Below, in pieces: positions 54,305 through 63,083 of a stretch of 64,000 nt of DNA. The stretch spans positions 62,001 through 126,000 of the forward strand of contig NZ_JZJL01000008.1 of NCBI RefSeq assembly GCF_000971335.1, read 5' to 3'. The notes under the pieces are model-generated. The model was given only the letters and a program-made list of their open reading frames with translations, ran no database searches and had not been told where the DNA came from. Positions within the stretch are counted from its first letter, which is position 1. The number at the start of each line of letters is the position of its first letter. Made by a program: the position numbers and the translations under genes. The stretch comes from Chromobacterium vaccinii. GTDB lineage: Bacteria; Pseudomonadota; Gammaproteobacteria; Burkholderiales; Chromobacteriaceae.

Positions 54305-55014
54305 TAGACATCATCCAGCAATACTGGCGGGCCTTCCTGTGGAGCGACGGCTACCACCTGTCCGGCCTGGCCGTCACCATGTGGCTGTTGGTGCTGTCCA
54401 TCGCCTTCGGCTTCGTCGTGTCCATTCCGCTGGCGGTGGCGCGCGTGTCCAAGATCAAATGGCTGGCGCGCCTGGTGGGCTTGTACACCTACGTGTTCCG
54501 CGGCACGCCGCTCTACGTGCAGCTGATCTTCTTCTACAGCGGCATGTACAGCCTGGATGTGGTGCGGGAGGTGGGTTTCCTCAACCACTTCTTCCGCGAA
54601 GGCTACAACTGCACCATCCTGGCGTTCGCGCTCAACACCTGCGCCTACACCACCGAAATCTTCGCCGGCGCGATCAAGGCCACTTCCTATGGCGAGATCG
54701 AGGCCGGGCGCGCTTACGGCATGAGCCCGTTCACGCTGTACCGCCGGGTGATCATCCCGTCGGCGCTGCGCCGCGCGCTGCCGGCGTACAGCAACGAAGT
54801 GATCCTGATGCTGCACGCCACCACCGTGGCCTTCACCGCCACCGTGCCGGACATCCTGAAAGTCGCGCGCGACGCCAACGCCGCCACGTACGATTCCTTC
54901 AACGCCTTCGGCCTGGCGGCCTTGCTGTATCTGAGCATCACCTTTATTCTGGTCGGCCTGTTCCGCAAGGCTGAAGCCCGCTGGCTCGCTTACCTGCATC
55001 CGACCAAGAGCTGA
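54301..55014 (+). CDS. Basic amino acid ABC transporter permease (HisM type)
   Basis: The protein has 237 residues and five membrane helices. YTYVFRGTPLYVQLIFFYSG and the EAA loop (IEAGRAYGMSPFTLYRRVIIPSALRRALP) identify the second permease subunit. It forms a heterodimer with the HisQ-type protein and is coupled to it translationally. Confidence 0.93.
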   Translation: MIDIIQQYWRAFLWSDGYHLSGLAVTMWLLVLSIAFGFVVSIPLAVARVSKIKWLARLVGLYTYVFRGTPLYVQLIFFYSGMYSLDVVREVGFLNHFFREGYNCTILAFALNTCAYTTEIFAGAIKATSYGEIEAGRAYGMSPFTLYRRVIIPSALRRALPAYSNEVILMLHATTVAFTATVPDILKVARDANAATYDSFNAFGLAALLYLSITFILVGLFRKAEARWLAYLHPTKS

Positions 55015-55035
55015 GAAATACTGGGGATTTATTAG

Positions 55036-55803
<768 letters not shown>

Positions 55804-55828
55804 GACTATCCCTGCCAAAGGGGGTAGG

Positions 55829-55866
55829 AAGCCCGCCGGAGCTGTCAGCCGGCGGGCTTGTTTTTT
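55829..55866 (+). terminator. Rho-independent terminator after the transporter operon
   Basis: AAGCCCGCCGG (55829-55839) and CCGGCGGGCTT (55849-55859) with a nine-base loop, followed by GTTTTTT. Confidence 0.92.
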
Positions 55867-55927
55867 GGCGCGCCATCCAGATTTGTGGATAAATCCGGAT
55901 TTGAGCGATGACTGTGGATAAGTAGGT

Positions 55928-56185
55928 TTACGGCGCCGGCGCGGCCGGCTGCTGCGAGCGGAACAGCGCCCATTCCTCCACCGCCCGGCCATCGGGCAGC
56001 TGGCACAGCGCGTACTCGCCGCCGGCGGCGTCCTTTTGCGGCAGCAGCTTGCCGCCTTGTTTCACGCAATAGACCGAGGCCGGGTTGGCCATGCCGACAG
56101 CTTGCGGCTGCGGCGCCGGGTTTTGCGCGCAGGCGGCCAGGAGCAGCGCCGGCAGCGCGGCGAGAGCGGATTTCAGCGTTTTCAT
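55928..56185 (-). CDS. DUF333 lipoprotein
   Basis: The protein has 85 residues. The lipobox LLLAAC predicts an acylated mature N-terminus at Cys19. The mature part NPASVYCVKQGGKLLPQKDAAGGEYALCQLPDGRAVEEWALFR, split here for reading, carries the two cysteines and the CQLPDGR-VEEW core of DUF333. Function unknown. It overlaps the lysozyme-inhibitor gene by four bases, so the two probably form one envelope-protein unit; DUF333 proteins are often encoded beside lysozyme inhibitors, consistent with a shared envelope role. Confidence 0.88.
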   Translation of the reverse strand: MKTLKSALAALPALLLAACAQNPAPQPQAVGMANPASVYCVKQGGKLLPQKDAAGGEYALCQLPDGRAVEEWALFRSQQPAAPAP

Positions 56186-56655
56186 TTCCAGTTCGGGTCC
56201 TGTTTCAGTTGTTGCATCAGATAGGCGCGTTGCTCCTTGTCCGGCTTGCCCAGCCAGCGGTAGCTGGCGTGCTTGGCCGGATGGTCCACCGCCTCGGGCG
56301 CGTCGGCCACCGTCACCAGCAGGCCCAGCGCGCGGCGCTTGTCAGCGCTGAATAGGCCGAAGAAGCGGTTGCCGGCGCAATCGTGCGGCTTGCACATCTC
56401 GCCGGCCAGATAGCGTTTGCCGGCGATGATGGCCGCATGATAGGGCGCGCTGGTGGCGCGGGCTTCGCGCAGCCATTCCGGCGCGTCTTTCGCGGCGGCC
56501 ATCATGCTCATCCAGGCCGCCTGGTAGGCGGGCTGGCGCGCCAGTTCGGCGAACACCGCCTCGGCGGCCGGCGCGGAAGACGCGGGCACGGCGGCGACCG
56601 GCGCGGCCGGCAGCAGGATGGACAGGGACAACAGCAGGGGAGCGAGCGTTTTCAT
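56182..56655 (-). CDS. Ivy-type inhibitor of C-type lysozyme
   Basis: The protein has 157 residues and a signal peptide (MKTLAPLLLSLSILLPAAPVA). The mature domain contains the inhibitory loop CKPHDCAGN, in which the His blocks the lysozyme active site, and NRFFGLFSADKRRALGLLV. It is a periplasmic dimer that protects peptidoglycan against host or competitor C-type lysozyme. It is coupled by ATGA to the DUF333 lipoprotein gene. Confidence 0.92.
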   Translation of the reverse strand: MKTLAPLLLSLSILLPAAPVAAVPASSAPAAEAVFAELARQPAYQAAWMSMMAAAKDAPEWLREARATSAPYHAAIIAGKRYLAGEMCKPHDCAGNRFFGLFSADKRRALGLLVTVADAPEAVDHPAKHASYRWLGKPDKEQRAYLMQQLKQDPNWK

Positions 56656-56715
56656 GGGACGGAGTCCGGCGGCGATGCGAAACAGCTTGGATCGCCGCCG
56701 GCGGCGAAAATTCCG

Positions 56716-57843
56716 TCAGGCGGTCAACAGCTTGCCGCTCTTGAACGCGGTGTCGCCGGCCACGCGGGCCAGGCCGAAGCCGGCGGTGGCGTAGGGCCGG
56801 TCGCTGGTGGCGTACAGCACGCCGCCGCGCTGGGTGCATACCTGGGTGACGGTGTCGGTCAGCGGATCGATCACGTCGGCCACCAGGTCGCCGGGGCTGA
56901 GCAGACTGCCGGCTGCAGCGCGATACACCACCACGCCGGCGTGCGGCGCCTGCAGGTCTTCGGACGCGGCCAGCGGCGTGGCCGGGTGGCGCAGCGGCGG
57001 CAGCGGCGGCGCGTCGCCGGCGATCACGCCGCGATGCTGCAGGAAATCGATGATGGCTTCGGCGTCATGGGCCGCGTATTCGTGGTTCACGTCGCATTCG
57101 CCGCGCAGCTCCACCGTCACCGCCAGACAGGCCATCTCGATCGGCGCGGACAGTCCGGCCCGGGCGGCCAGGTCGCGCAGCTGCCACCAGGGCTGGCTGC
57201 AGGACTCGTCGAAAGGGTAATCGCCGGAGTCTTCGGCCAGCAGCGTGGCGCAGGCGCCCAGGTAGCGGGACAGCGGCTCGCACTGGTCCCACAGCGGGGT
57301 GCCGGTGTACAGGTGCAGGTCGGCGCGGCTGTCGCAGTGCAGGTCCAGCATGATGTCGGCGTCGAAAGCCATCGAGTGCAGCGTGTGGCGCAGCGACTGC
57401 AGCTCGGTCTGCGGCTGCTGTCTGGCCAGCTCGGCCCGCATCGCCGCGCGGATCAACCGGGTGTTGGCCTTGGCGTCCGGCCCCAGCTGCTGGCGCACGG
57501 AGGCGAACACCGGTTCGGCCAGCGGCAGGTAGTGGCGGTTGAAGTTCTGGCCGCTCATCAGCTCGAAGCGGCCCATCAGCTTGCTGCTCTGGTTCTGGTT
57601 CAGGCCGATGGGGTTGGCCGCGGGCAGCACGGCGATCTCGCCCAGAATGGCGCCTTCGTCCTCCAGCTGGCGCAGCCGCTGCTTCAGGTGCCAGGCCACC
57701 AGCATGCCGGGAAGCTCGTCGGCGTGCAGGCTGGCCTGGATATGGACCTTCTCGCCGCGGCCTTCCTGGCCGAAATGGAAGCTTGTCAGCGCGCGCTGGC
57801 AGCCCAGGCTGGGCGACAGCAGCGGATGGTGGCGGGTGAGCAT
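56716..57843 (-). CDS. Succinylglutamate desuccinylase/aspartoacylase-family zinc deacylase
   Basis: The protein has 375 residues, with AGAGGAG upstream of the ATG. It is M14-like: VHIQASLHADELPGML gives His and Glu zinc ligands, PAANPIGLNQNQ and GQNFNRHYLP are substrate-side blocks, and DIMLDLHCDSRADLH gives the third ligand. The C-terminal half (about 280-370) is a beta domain with VYRAAAGSLLSPGDLVADVIDP. Such proteins deacylate N-acyl amino acids. It lacks ast operon neighbours, so the substrate is unknown. It is divergent from the SMC-like operon by 121 bases. Confidence 0.85.
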   Translation of the reverse strand: MLTRHHPLLSPSLGCQRALTSFHFGQEGRGEKVHIQASLHADELPGMLVAWHLKQRLRQLEDEGAILGEIAVLPAANPIGLNQNQSSKLMGRFELMSGQNFNRHYLPLAEPVFASVRQQLGPDAKANTRLIRAAMRAELARQQPQTELQSLRHTLHSMAFDADIMLDLHCDSRADLHLYTGTPLWDQCEPLSRYLGACATLLAEDSGDYPFDESCSQPWWQLRDLAARAGLSAPIEMACLAVTVELRGECDVNHEYAAHDAEAIIDFLQHRGVIAGDAPPLPPLRHPATPLAASEDLQAPHAGVVVYRAAAGSLLSPGDLVADVIDPLTDTVTQVCTQRGGVLYATSDRPYATAGFGLARVAGDTAFKSGKLLTA

Positions 57844-57964
57844 GGCATCTCCTCTGATGATTTGTTATGGCTCGCGGCCAGGATAAAACGCATCGCCGCG
57901 TTGACGAAGCGGCGGGCCGCCGGGACAATCTCCGCTTTGATTCACCCCAGCTTGTGGAGCGCGC

Positions 57965-59239
57965 TTGGATTCATTGTCCGATTTCTTCCAGCCCGGCATC
58001 GAGCCCGGCTCGCTGCAGGCCGTGTCGCGCCTGCAAGGGGCATGGGGCTATCTGTCCGTTTTCGTCACGCTGTTCCGCGGCGGCGACGAGGAAGTGCTGA
58101 TGCGCCTCCTGGTGCTGAGAGAGCTGGGCGGCCGCGCCGAGGCGCCGCTGTGGACGCCGCAGGAAATCGCCCAGCGCTTCTCCTACCTTAACGATACCAA
58201 ACTGGCCACCATTCTGGGGCGGCTGCGTGAAGGCGATCTGCTGGTCTACGACAGCGACGGCGGCGTCTACCAGCTGTCCGAGGGCGCGCGCGTCGCGCTG
58301 GCGGCGCTGGCGACGCTGGTCGATTTCTCCGGCGACGACGTCGAGCTGGGCTATCTGGCCAGCCAGGTGGCGGCCGGCCAGGCTGTCGGCCAGGTGTCGG
58401 ACGAGGCGCTGAAGCATCTGCTGGCGCGGCTTAACGAGCTGTACGCCGAATTCGAGGAAGCGCTGGAGTCGCAGTCCGAATTCCGCATCCGCGCCGCGCA
58501 GCACCGGCTGGAGGCGGTGTGGCGCTGGGTGGCCAAGTCCACCGAGGTGGTGAAGAGCCTGACCCAGGACGACACGCTGAGCCTGATGGTGCTGAACCAG
58601 GCGCAGGCCATCGCGCTGGCGCAGAGCCGGATGCTGGCGCTGGCCGGCACCTTCGAGCGCCGGCTGGCGCAGCTGGCCGCGCAGCGCGTGCACCTGGGCA
58701 ATTCCGGCCTCACCTCCACCGACATCGCCGACTGGCTGCGCCGCCAGGGCGCGGCCATGCTGGCCGGCAAGCTGGCGGGCGGCTGGTCCATCTGTCCGGA
58801 GCCGGCTTTTCTGTCGACGCCCGAGCTGGCCGACGTGGCCGAGTTCGAGCTGCTGGCGCGCGAGCGCGCCAAGGCCGGCGCCCACGTGCTGCCCGGAGGC
58901 GAAGCCGCCCCGCTGGCCGACGCGCCCGAGATGGAGCGGCTGCTGGAGGCCGAAGAAATGTACGACCTGCTGCTGGAGCTGGGCATGAGCGGCAAGGCCG
59001 ACGCCCACATCAGCCAGGCGGTGCTGGCCGACAGCTACAACGAAACCGCCTACCGGTTGTCCTTGCTGTCCCTGATCGGCGATCCGGAAACCAGCAACGA
59101 CCAAAGCATCGTCGCCGCGCTGGCCAAGCTTCCGTTCAGCCTGCAGGGGGGCGACGACGTGATCGCGACGGACCACCCGGAGGTGGCAACGCTGTCCGAC
59201 GCCAGGCTGGTGGCCAACGGCGGCAAGGACGCACGCTGA
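57965..59239 (+). CDS. MukF/MksF-like kleisin subunit of an SMC complex
   Basis: The protein has 424 residues and starts at TTG, with GGAG five bases upstream. An N-terminal winged helix (about 45-115, TPQEIAQRFSYLNDTKLATILGRL and GGVYQLSEGARVAL) is followed by long helices (about 140-260) and a helical, acidic C-terminal part (about 285-400, SKADAH-like loops). This order matches MukF/MksF kleisins. It is expected to bridge the SMC dimer heads and carry the MksE-like subunit. First gene of four; the next gene overlaps its stop as TGATG. The family call rests on domain look and operon context. Confidence 0.72.
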   Translation: MDSLSDFFQPGIEPGSLQAVSRLQGAWGYLSVFVTLFRGGDEEVLMRLLVLRELGGRAEAPLWTPQEIAQRFSYLNDTKLATILGRLREGDLLVYDSDGGVYQLSEGARVALAALATLVDFSGDDVELGYLASQVAAGQAVGQVSDEALKHLLARLNELYAEFEEALESQSEFRIRAAQHRLEAVWRWVAKSTEVVKSLTQDDTLSLMVLNQAQAIALAQSRMLALAGTFERRLAQLAAQRVHLGNSGLTSTDIADWLRRQGAAMLAGKLAGGWSICPEPAFLSTPELADVAEFELLARERAKAGAHVLPGGEAAPLADAPEMERLLEAEEMYDLLLELGMSGKADAHISQAVLADSYNETAYRLSLLSLIGDPETSNDQSIVAALAKLPFSLQGGDDVIATDHPEVATLSDARLVANGGKDAR

Positions 59240-59466
59240 TGGTTACGTTCGAAGAACTGAGCGTCACCATTGCCCGAATGGAAGCCCGCCTCGGCGCGCA
59301 TGGCGATGAGGAAGTGCGGGTCTTGTTCGCCCACTACCGGCAGTTACTGCCCCGGTTCAATCAGGATCTGGCCGACCCGCGCGATGCCGCGCTGGCGGCC
59401 TCCGCCGCGCTGGCGGCCTCCGCCGCGCTGATGCTGATCCAGAGCGTGGCGCAAGCCAAGAAATAA
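59239..59466 (+). CDS. 75-residue Ala-rich protein within the SMC-like operon
   Basis: The protein begins MVTFEELSVTIARMEARLG. After a helical region (HGDEEVRVLFAHYRQLLPRF) it ends in an alanine-rich helix made of two and a half copies of AALAAS, then LMLIQSVAQAKK. It has no counterpart in MukFEB or JetABCD. It starts inside the kleisin gene stop and ends one base before the MksE-like gene, so it is made with the complex. The Ala-rich helix may be amphipathic or weakly membrane-associated. No known family is recognised. Confidence 0.75.
   Translation: MVTFEELSVTIARMEARLGAHGDEEVRVLFAHYRQLLPRFNQDLADPRDAALAASAALAASAALMLIQSVAQAKK
59386..59430 (+). repeat. 18-base in-frame tandem repeat inside the small SMC-operon gene
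   Basis: GCCGCGCTGGCGGCCTCC at 59386-59403 is repeated exactly at 59404-59421, and a nine-base partial copy follows. Each unit adds six residues. Slippage here would change protein length without frameshift. Confidence 0.9.
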
Positions 59467-59467
59467 T

Positions 59468-60226
59468 ATGGAACACGAAATCAAAACCCTCACCGCCCGG
59501 CTGCTGGCGCAGCGCGTGGTGCCCCGCGCCGACGCGCTGGCGCGCAAGGCCTTGCTGGACGACATCTTCCGCGCCGAACTGGACAAGAGTCTGGCCGCCG
59601 TCGGCCTGCGCCTGGTGGAGAACCCGTACGCTGAATACATCGCGGTAGCCTTGCTGCCGGAAATGGTCGAACCGGTGTTCGGCAGTGGCGACGCCTGGCT
59701 CAACAACAATCTGGGCCTGCCGCGCGACGGCGTGGCGCTGTTGGTGATCCTGTGGGCGCTGATCATCCTGCCCAAGCGCGAGCGGCAAATCGCCCGCGTC
59801 GAGGCCGGCAAGGAGAGCCAGAGCGACATGTTCGGCGCGCAAAAGCCGCTGGAAACCGGCGAAACCGTGTCCACCGGCATTTCCGAGGACGCGCTGTACG
59901 CCGACTTCGGCAAGGCGCTGGGCGGCCGCACCCGCTTCAGCGCCAATCTGGGCCGCCTGGTCAACCTGGGCTTCATCGTGCGCCGCAACCGCTGGCTGGA
60001 CGAGGGGCCGATGCTGGACCTGATGATCGATTACGCGCAGCTGGCGCCGCGCATCATCGAAGGCGCGCTGGCCGACGTGCTGCTGCGGCGCGAGGGCCGC
60101 GACATGTTGGTGGACAAGCGAGTCGACGACGAAGTTGAAGACGACAACGCGGACGACGACATGGCGTCGGCCGGCCCGCTGTTTGACCTGCCGGCGGAAG
60201 ACGCGGCGGACGAGGAGATGCGCTGA
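59468..60226 (+). CDS. MukE/MksE-like winged-helix subunit of an SMC complex
   Basis: The protein has 252 residues. Two winged-helix-like segments are visible, the second around residues 135-215 (ISEDALYADFGKALGGRTRF, LGRLVNLGFIVRRNRWLDEG). An acidic tail rich in Asp and Glu ends it (EVEDDNADDDMA). Position between the kleisin and ATPase genes matches mukE/mksE. It would bind the kleisin and modulate DNA and ATPase action. Its stop overlaps the ATPase start (TGATG). Sequence similarity to MukE itself is not obvious by eye; the call depends on context and fold pattern. Confidence 0.7.
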   Translation: MEHEIKTLTARLLAQRVVPRADALARKALLDDIFRAELDKSLAAVGLRLVENPYAEYIAVALLPEMVEPVFGSGDAWLNNNLGLPRDGVALLVILWALIILPKRERQIARVEAGKESQSDMFGAQKPLETGETVSTGISEDALYADFGKALGGRTRFSANLGRLVNLGFIVRRNRWLDEGPMLDLMIDYAQLAPRIIEGALADVLLRREGRDMLVDKRVDDEVEDDNADDDMASAGPLFDLPAEDAADEEMR

Positions 60227-63036
60227 TGTTCCAGATGAAATCGGTGGAAATGGTGCACTGGGACTTCTGGCAGCGGCTGACCGTGCCGCTGGACGCGCAG
60301 ATCGTCACCATCATCGGGCCCAATGGCTCCGGCAAGACCACCTTGCTGGACGCGATGCGCACGCTGCTGGCGATCAAATGCTCCGGCAAGCGCGACTACA
60401 AGCGCTACGTGCGCAACAACAAGGAAGCCTTCGCCTACCTGCGCGGCGTGGTGGACAACCCGCGCCGCCCGGCCGGCGGCCTGTACCCGACGCCGTTCTT
60501 CCCCATCGTCTCCGAGTCGGTGACGCTGCTGTGCCGCATCAAGAAGCAGGGCGGCGACTGGGTGCGCCACTATGCGATCCTGGACGGCGACATCGCGCTG
60601 GAGCATGCCGAGGGCCAGGCGCAATGGCTGGGCGTGCACGAGTACCGCCGCCGGCTGGAGGCCGCCGGCCTGACCCCGGCGGTGGCCGAAGTGCTGGCGC
60701 TGGAGCAGGGCGACACCGACAAGCTGACCGAATACAGCCCGCGCCAGCTCTTGGACCTGGTGTTCCAGGTGTTCGGCGACAAGGACGTGCTGGACAACTA
60801 CCAGCGCGCGCGCGACGAGCAGCGCGCCACCGAGCTGGAGCTGGAGGCGCTGAGCCGCCAGGAAGAGGCGCTGCAAGTGCGGGTGGAGGCGATGAAGAGC
60901 CGCGCCAACCGCTATCTGGAATGGAGGCAGCTACAGACCGGCATCGCCCGGCTGCGCGACGAGGCGCTGCCGGTGCTGGCCTATCTGGACGCCAAGGCGT
61001 CCTTCGGCAAGCAATGGGGCGACTACCGCGCCGGCTACCACGTGCTGAACCAGGCGCGCGCCGAGCACGCCGACACGCTGGACCTGGTGGCCAAGCTGAA
61101 GGCGGCGGAAGTGAGCGCGGCCGAAGCGCGCGGCGCGGCGGAAACGGTGCGGATGGCGGCACAGGAAGCCTTCATGAAGGCCAAGGGCGAACACGCCGGC
61201 GTGGCGGGCCAATTGAAGGAGCGCGACCGGCTGCAGGCGCTGGCCGGCAAGGAATACGGCGCCGACGCCGCGCAGCTGGCTGACAAGCTCTCCGCCTTGC
61301 GCGCCGAGGCGGAGCAACTGAAGGACGGCCTGCGCGCGCTGAAAAAGCAGCGCCAGGAAAGCTCGGAGCATCTGCAGGCGCTGGAAATCGGCCGCGGCCG
61401 CTCGCCGGAGGATGTGCGCCAGTTCAAGGCGGCGCTGGACGAGGCCGGCATTCCGCATGCGATGCTGTCCGACATCGTCGAGGTGATGGACTCCAACTGG
61501 CAGGGCGCGGTGGAGGCGCTGCTGCGCGGCTACCGCCACGTGGTGCTGCTGGACAAGGAGTCCGACCGCCGCGAGGCCTGGAAGATAGGCGAGAAGCTGC
61601 GCTATCGCCACTTCGTGGTGCCGGAGCGCGCCGCGCCGCCGCGTGCCAACAAGGGCAGCCTGATGGAAGTGGTGCGTTTCTCCGCCGACGCGCCGGAGTG
61701 GCTATACCGGCAGATGAACAGCGTGACGCGCGTGGAGAACGCACTAGAAGGCGCTAGCGCTGAAGGAGACTGGATCACCCGCGACGGCTACTTCCGCGAA
61801 CGCCGCGGCGCGCGCCACATCGGCGTGCCGGCGCATGAATTCGCCTTCGGCGAGGCGGCGCGGCAGTCGCGGCTGCTGGCGGTGCGCGACGAATTGAAGG
61901 CGCTGAACGTGCGCATCCTGGCCGACGAGGAGCGGCTGGTGGCCGCCACCCGCGAGGCGGCCGGCTTGGCCGAATACCTGGGCGGCATGGACGCCATCCG
62001 CCAGTTGGACAGCCGCGCCGACGAATTCGCCGCGCTGGAATCGCGCAAGGCCGAACTGGAGGCCGAGATCGCCCGCGAGGGCGCGGCGTTGGCCGACGCC
62101 GGCGCCGAAAAGGACGCCGCCGACCAGCGCCACGGCGACGCGCGGCTGGCGCACGACCGCGTCTGCCAGCGCGAGATGGAAAGCCTGGGCAAATACAATC
62201 AGAAGCTGCAAGACGTGGAGCAGGCGCGCCGCCAATTGCGCCGCTTGATCTCCGAACTGCGCGAATGGGCGCAGCGCTTGCCGGATGCGGCGCTGGCGCC
62301 GGAGCATGTGGCGCAGCTGGAAGACGAATTCGACACCGCCGCCGACGCCAAGCACCAGCTGAACTATCTGGAAGAGCGCTTGCAGAACGGCGACTGGGAG
62401 CAGGACGAAGCGGTGCTGATGCTGAAGGACAAGCTGGTGGACGACCTGACCCAGCTCGACCGCGAGCGCCAGCGCCGCCAGGGCGAGGTGGATCGTTCGC
62501 GCGAGCTGACCGAGGAGGCGCGCGCCGCCTATATGGGCAAGCTGCGCGCCACCGTGCGCGCTTACGGCCAGAACGTCAAGCGGCTGGGCGAGCTGGCCGG
62601 CATCCAGGTGGAAGTGGAGCTGCCGCAGCTGTCCAACGACGACGCGGTGCTGGCGCAGGCCGGGCTGGTGCTGAAGTTCAACTTCGACCAGAAGGGCATG
62701 ATGGGCATGAACGACGGCGAGGCGTCCGGCGGCCAGCAGGTGATGAAGTCGCTGATCCTGCTGATCGGCCTGATGATGGACGAGTCCAATCCGTCCGGCT
62801 TTGTCTTCATCGACGAGCCGTTCGCCCACCTCGACATCTTCAACATCGACCGCGTGGCCGGCTTCCTGAAAGCCACCGAGGCGCAGTACCTGATCACCAC
62901 GCCCAACACCCACAATATCAACATCTTCGCCCCGTCCGAGCTGACGCTGGCCACCCGCAAGAAGCGGCCGGGCGAAACCTGGGCGCCGCCGATTTTGCAG
63001 ACGCGGCGCCGGGTGGACGGCGGCGAGCAGGCGTAA
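60226..63036 (+). CDS. MksB-like SMC ATPase
   Basis: The protein has 936 residues, much shorter than MukB (about 1,480) and close to the MksB class. Walker A GPNGSGKTTLLDAM is near residue 31. A first coiled coil (about 190-395) is followed by a hinge-like globular part (about 400-560, with SDIVEVMDSNWQGAVEALLRG), a second coiled coil (about 565-775) and the C-terminal head. The head has the ABC signature ASGGQQVMKSLIL near 833 and Walker B FVFIDEPFAHLD near 861. It would dimerise at the hinge and use ATP to condense or extrude DNA. Last gene of the operon; a terminator follows and no nuclease gene is present. Confidence 0.82.
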   Translation: MFQMKSVEMVHWDFWQRLTVPLDAQIVTIIGPNGSGKTTLLDAMRTLLAIKCSGKRDYKRYVRNNKEAFAYLRGVVDNPRRPAGGLYPTPFFPIVSESVTLLCRIKKQGGDWVRHYAILDGDIALEHAEGQAQWLGVHEYRRRLEAAGLTPAVAEVLALEQGDTDKLTEYSPRQLLDLVFQVFGDKDVLDNYQRARDEQRATELELEALSRQEEALQVRVEAMKSRANRYLEWRQLQTGIARLRDEALPVLAYLDAKASFGKQWGDYRAGYHVLNQARAEHADTLDLVAKLKAAEVSAAEARGAAETVRMAAQEAFMKAKGEHAGVAGQLKERDRLQALAGKEYGADAAQLADKLSALRAEAEQLKDGLRALKKQRQESSEHLQALEIGRGRSPEDVRQFKAALDEAGIPHAMLSDIVEVMDSNWQGAVEALLRGYRHVVLLDKESDRREAWKIGEKLRYRHFVVPERAAPPRANKGSLMEVVRFSADAPEWLYRQMNSVTRVENALEGASAEGDWITRDGYFRERRGARHIGVPAHEFAFGEAARQSRLLAVRDELKALNVRILADEERLVAATREAAGLAEYLGGMDAIRQLDSRADEFAALESRKAELEAEIAREGAALADAGAEKDAADQRHGDARLAHDRVCQREMESLGKYNQKLQDVEQARRQLRRLISELREWAQRLPDAALAPEHVAQLEDEFDTAADAKHQLNYLEERLQNGDWEQDEAVLMLKDKLVDDLTQLDRERQRRQGEVDRSRELTEEARAAYMGKLRATVRAYGQNVKRLGELAGIQVEVELPQLSNDDAVLAQAGLVLKFNFDQKGMMGMNDGEASGGQQVMKSLILLIGLMMDESNPSGFVFIDEPFAHLDIFNIDRVAGFLKATEAQYLITTPNTHNINIFAPSELTLATRKKRPGETWAPPILQTRRRVDGGEQA

Positions 63037-63066
63037 AAAACGGGACGGCATCGCCGTCCCGTTTGT
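63034..63066. terminator. Bidirectional terminator between the SMC operon and the ankyrin gene
   Basis: AACGGGACGGC (63039-63049) pairs with GCCGTCCCGTT (63053-63063). An A-run on the left gives a U-tract for the minus-strand ankyrin gene, and a short T-run on the right serves the SMC operon. Confidence 0.88.
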
Positions 63067-63083
63067 CTTCGCGGATGCCGGGC

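Noticed and set aside
56383-58191. Long plus-strand frame opposite the lysozyme inhibitor and deacylase genes
   Set aside because: Its composition (runs of Gly, Gln, Val, Ala) is that of an antisense shadow; the minus-strand genes have signal peptides, motifs and ribosome binding sites.
57965-63036. Canonical Wadjet (JetABCD) anti-plasmid system
   Set aside because: No JetD/MksG gene is present; a terminator follows the ATPase gene and the next gene is a convergent ankyrin protein. An unusual Mks-like complex is the safer call.
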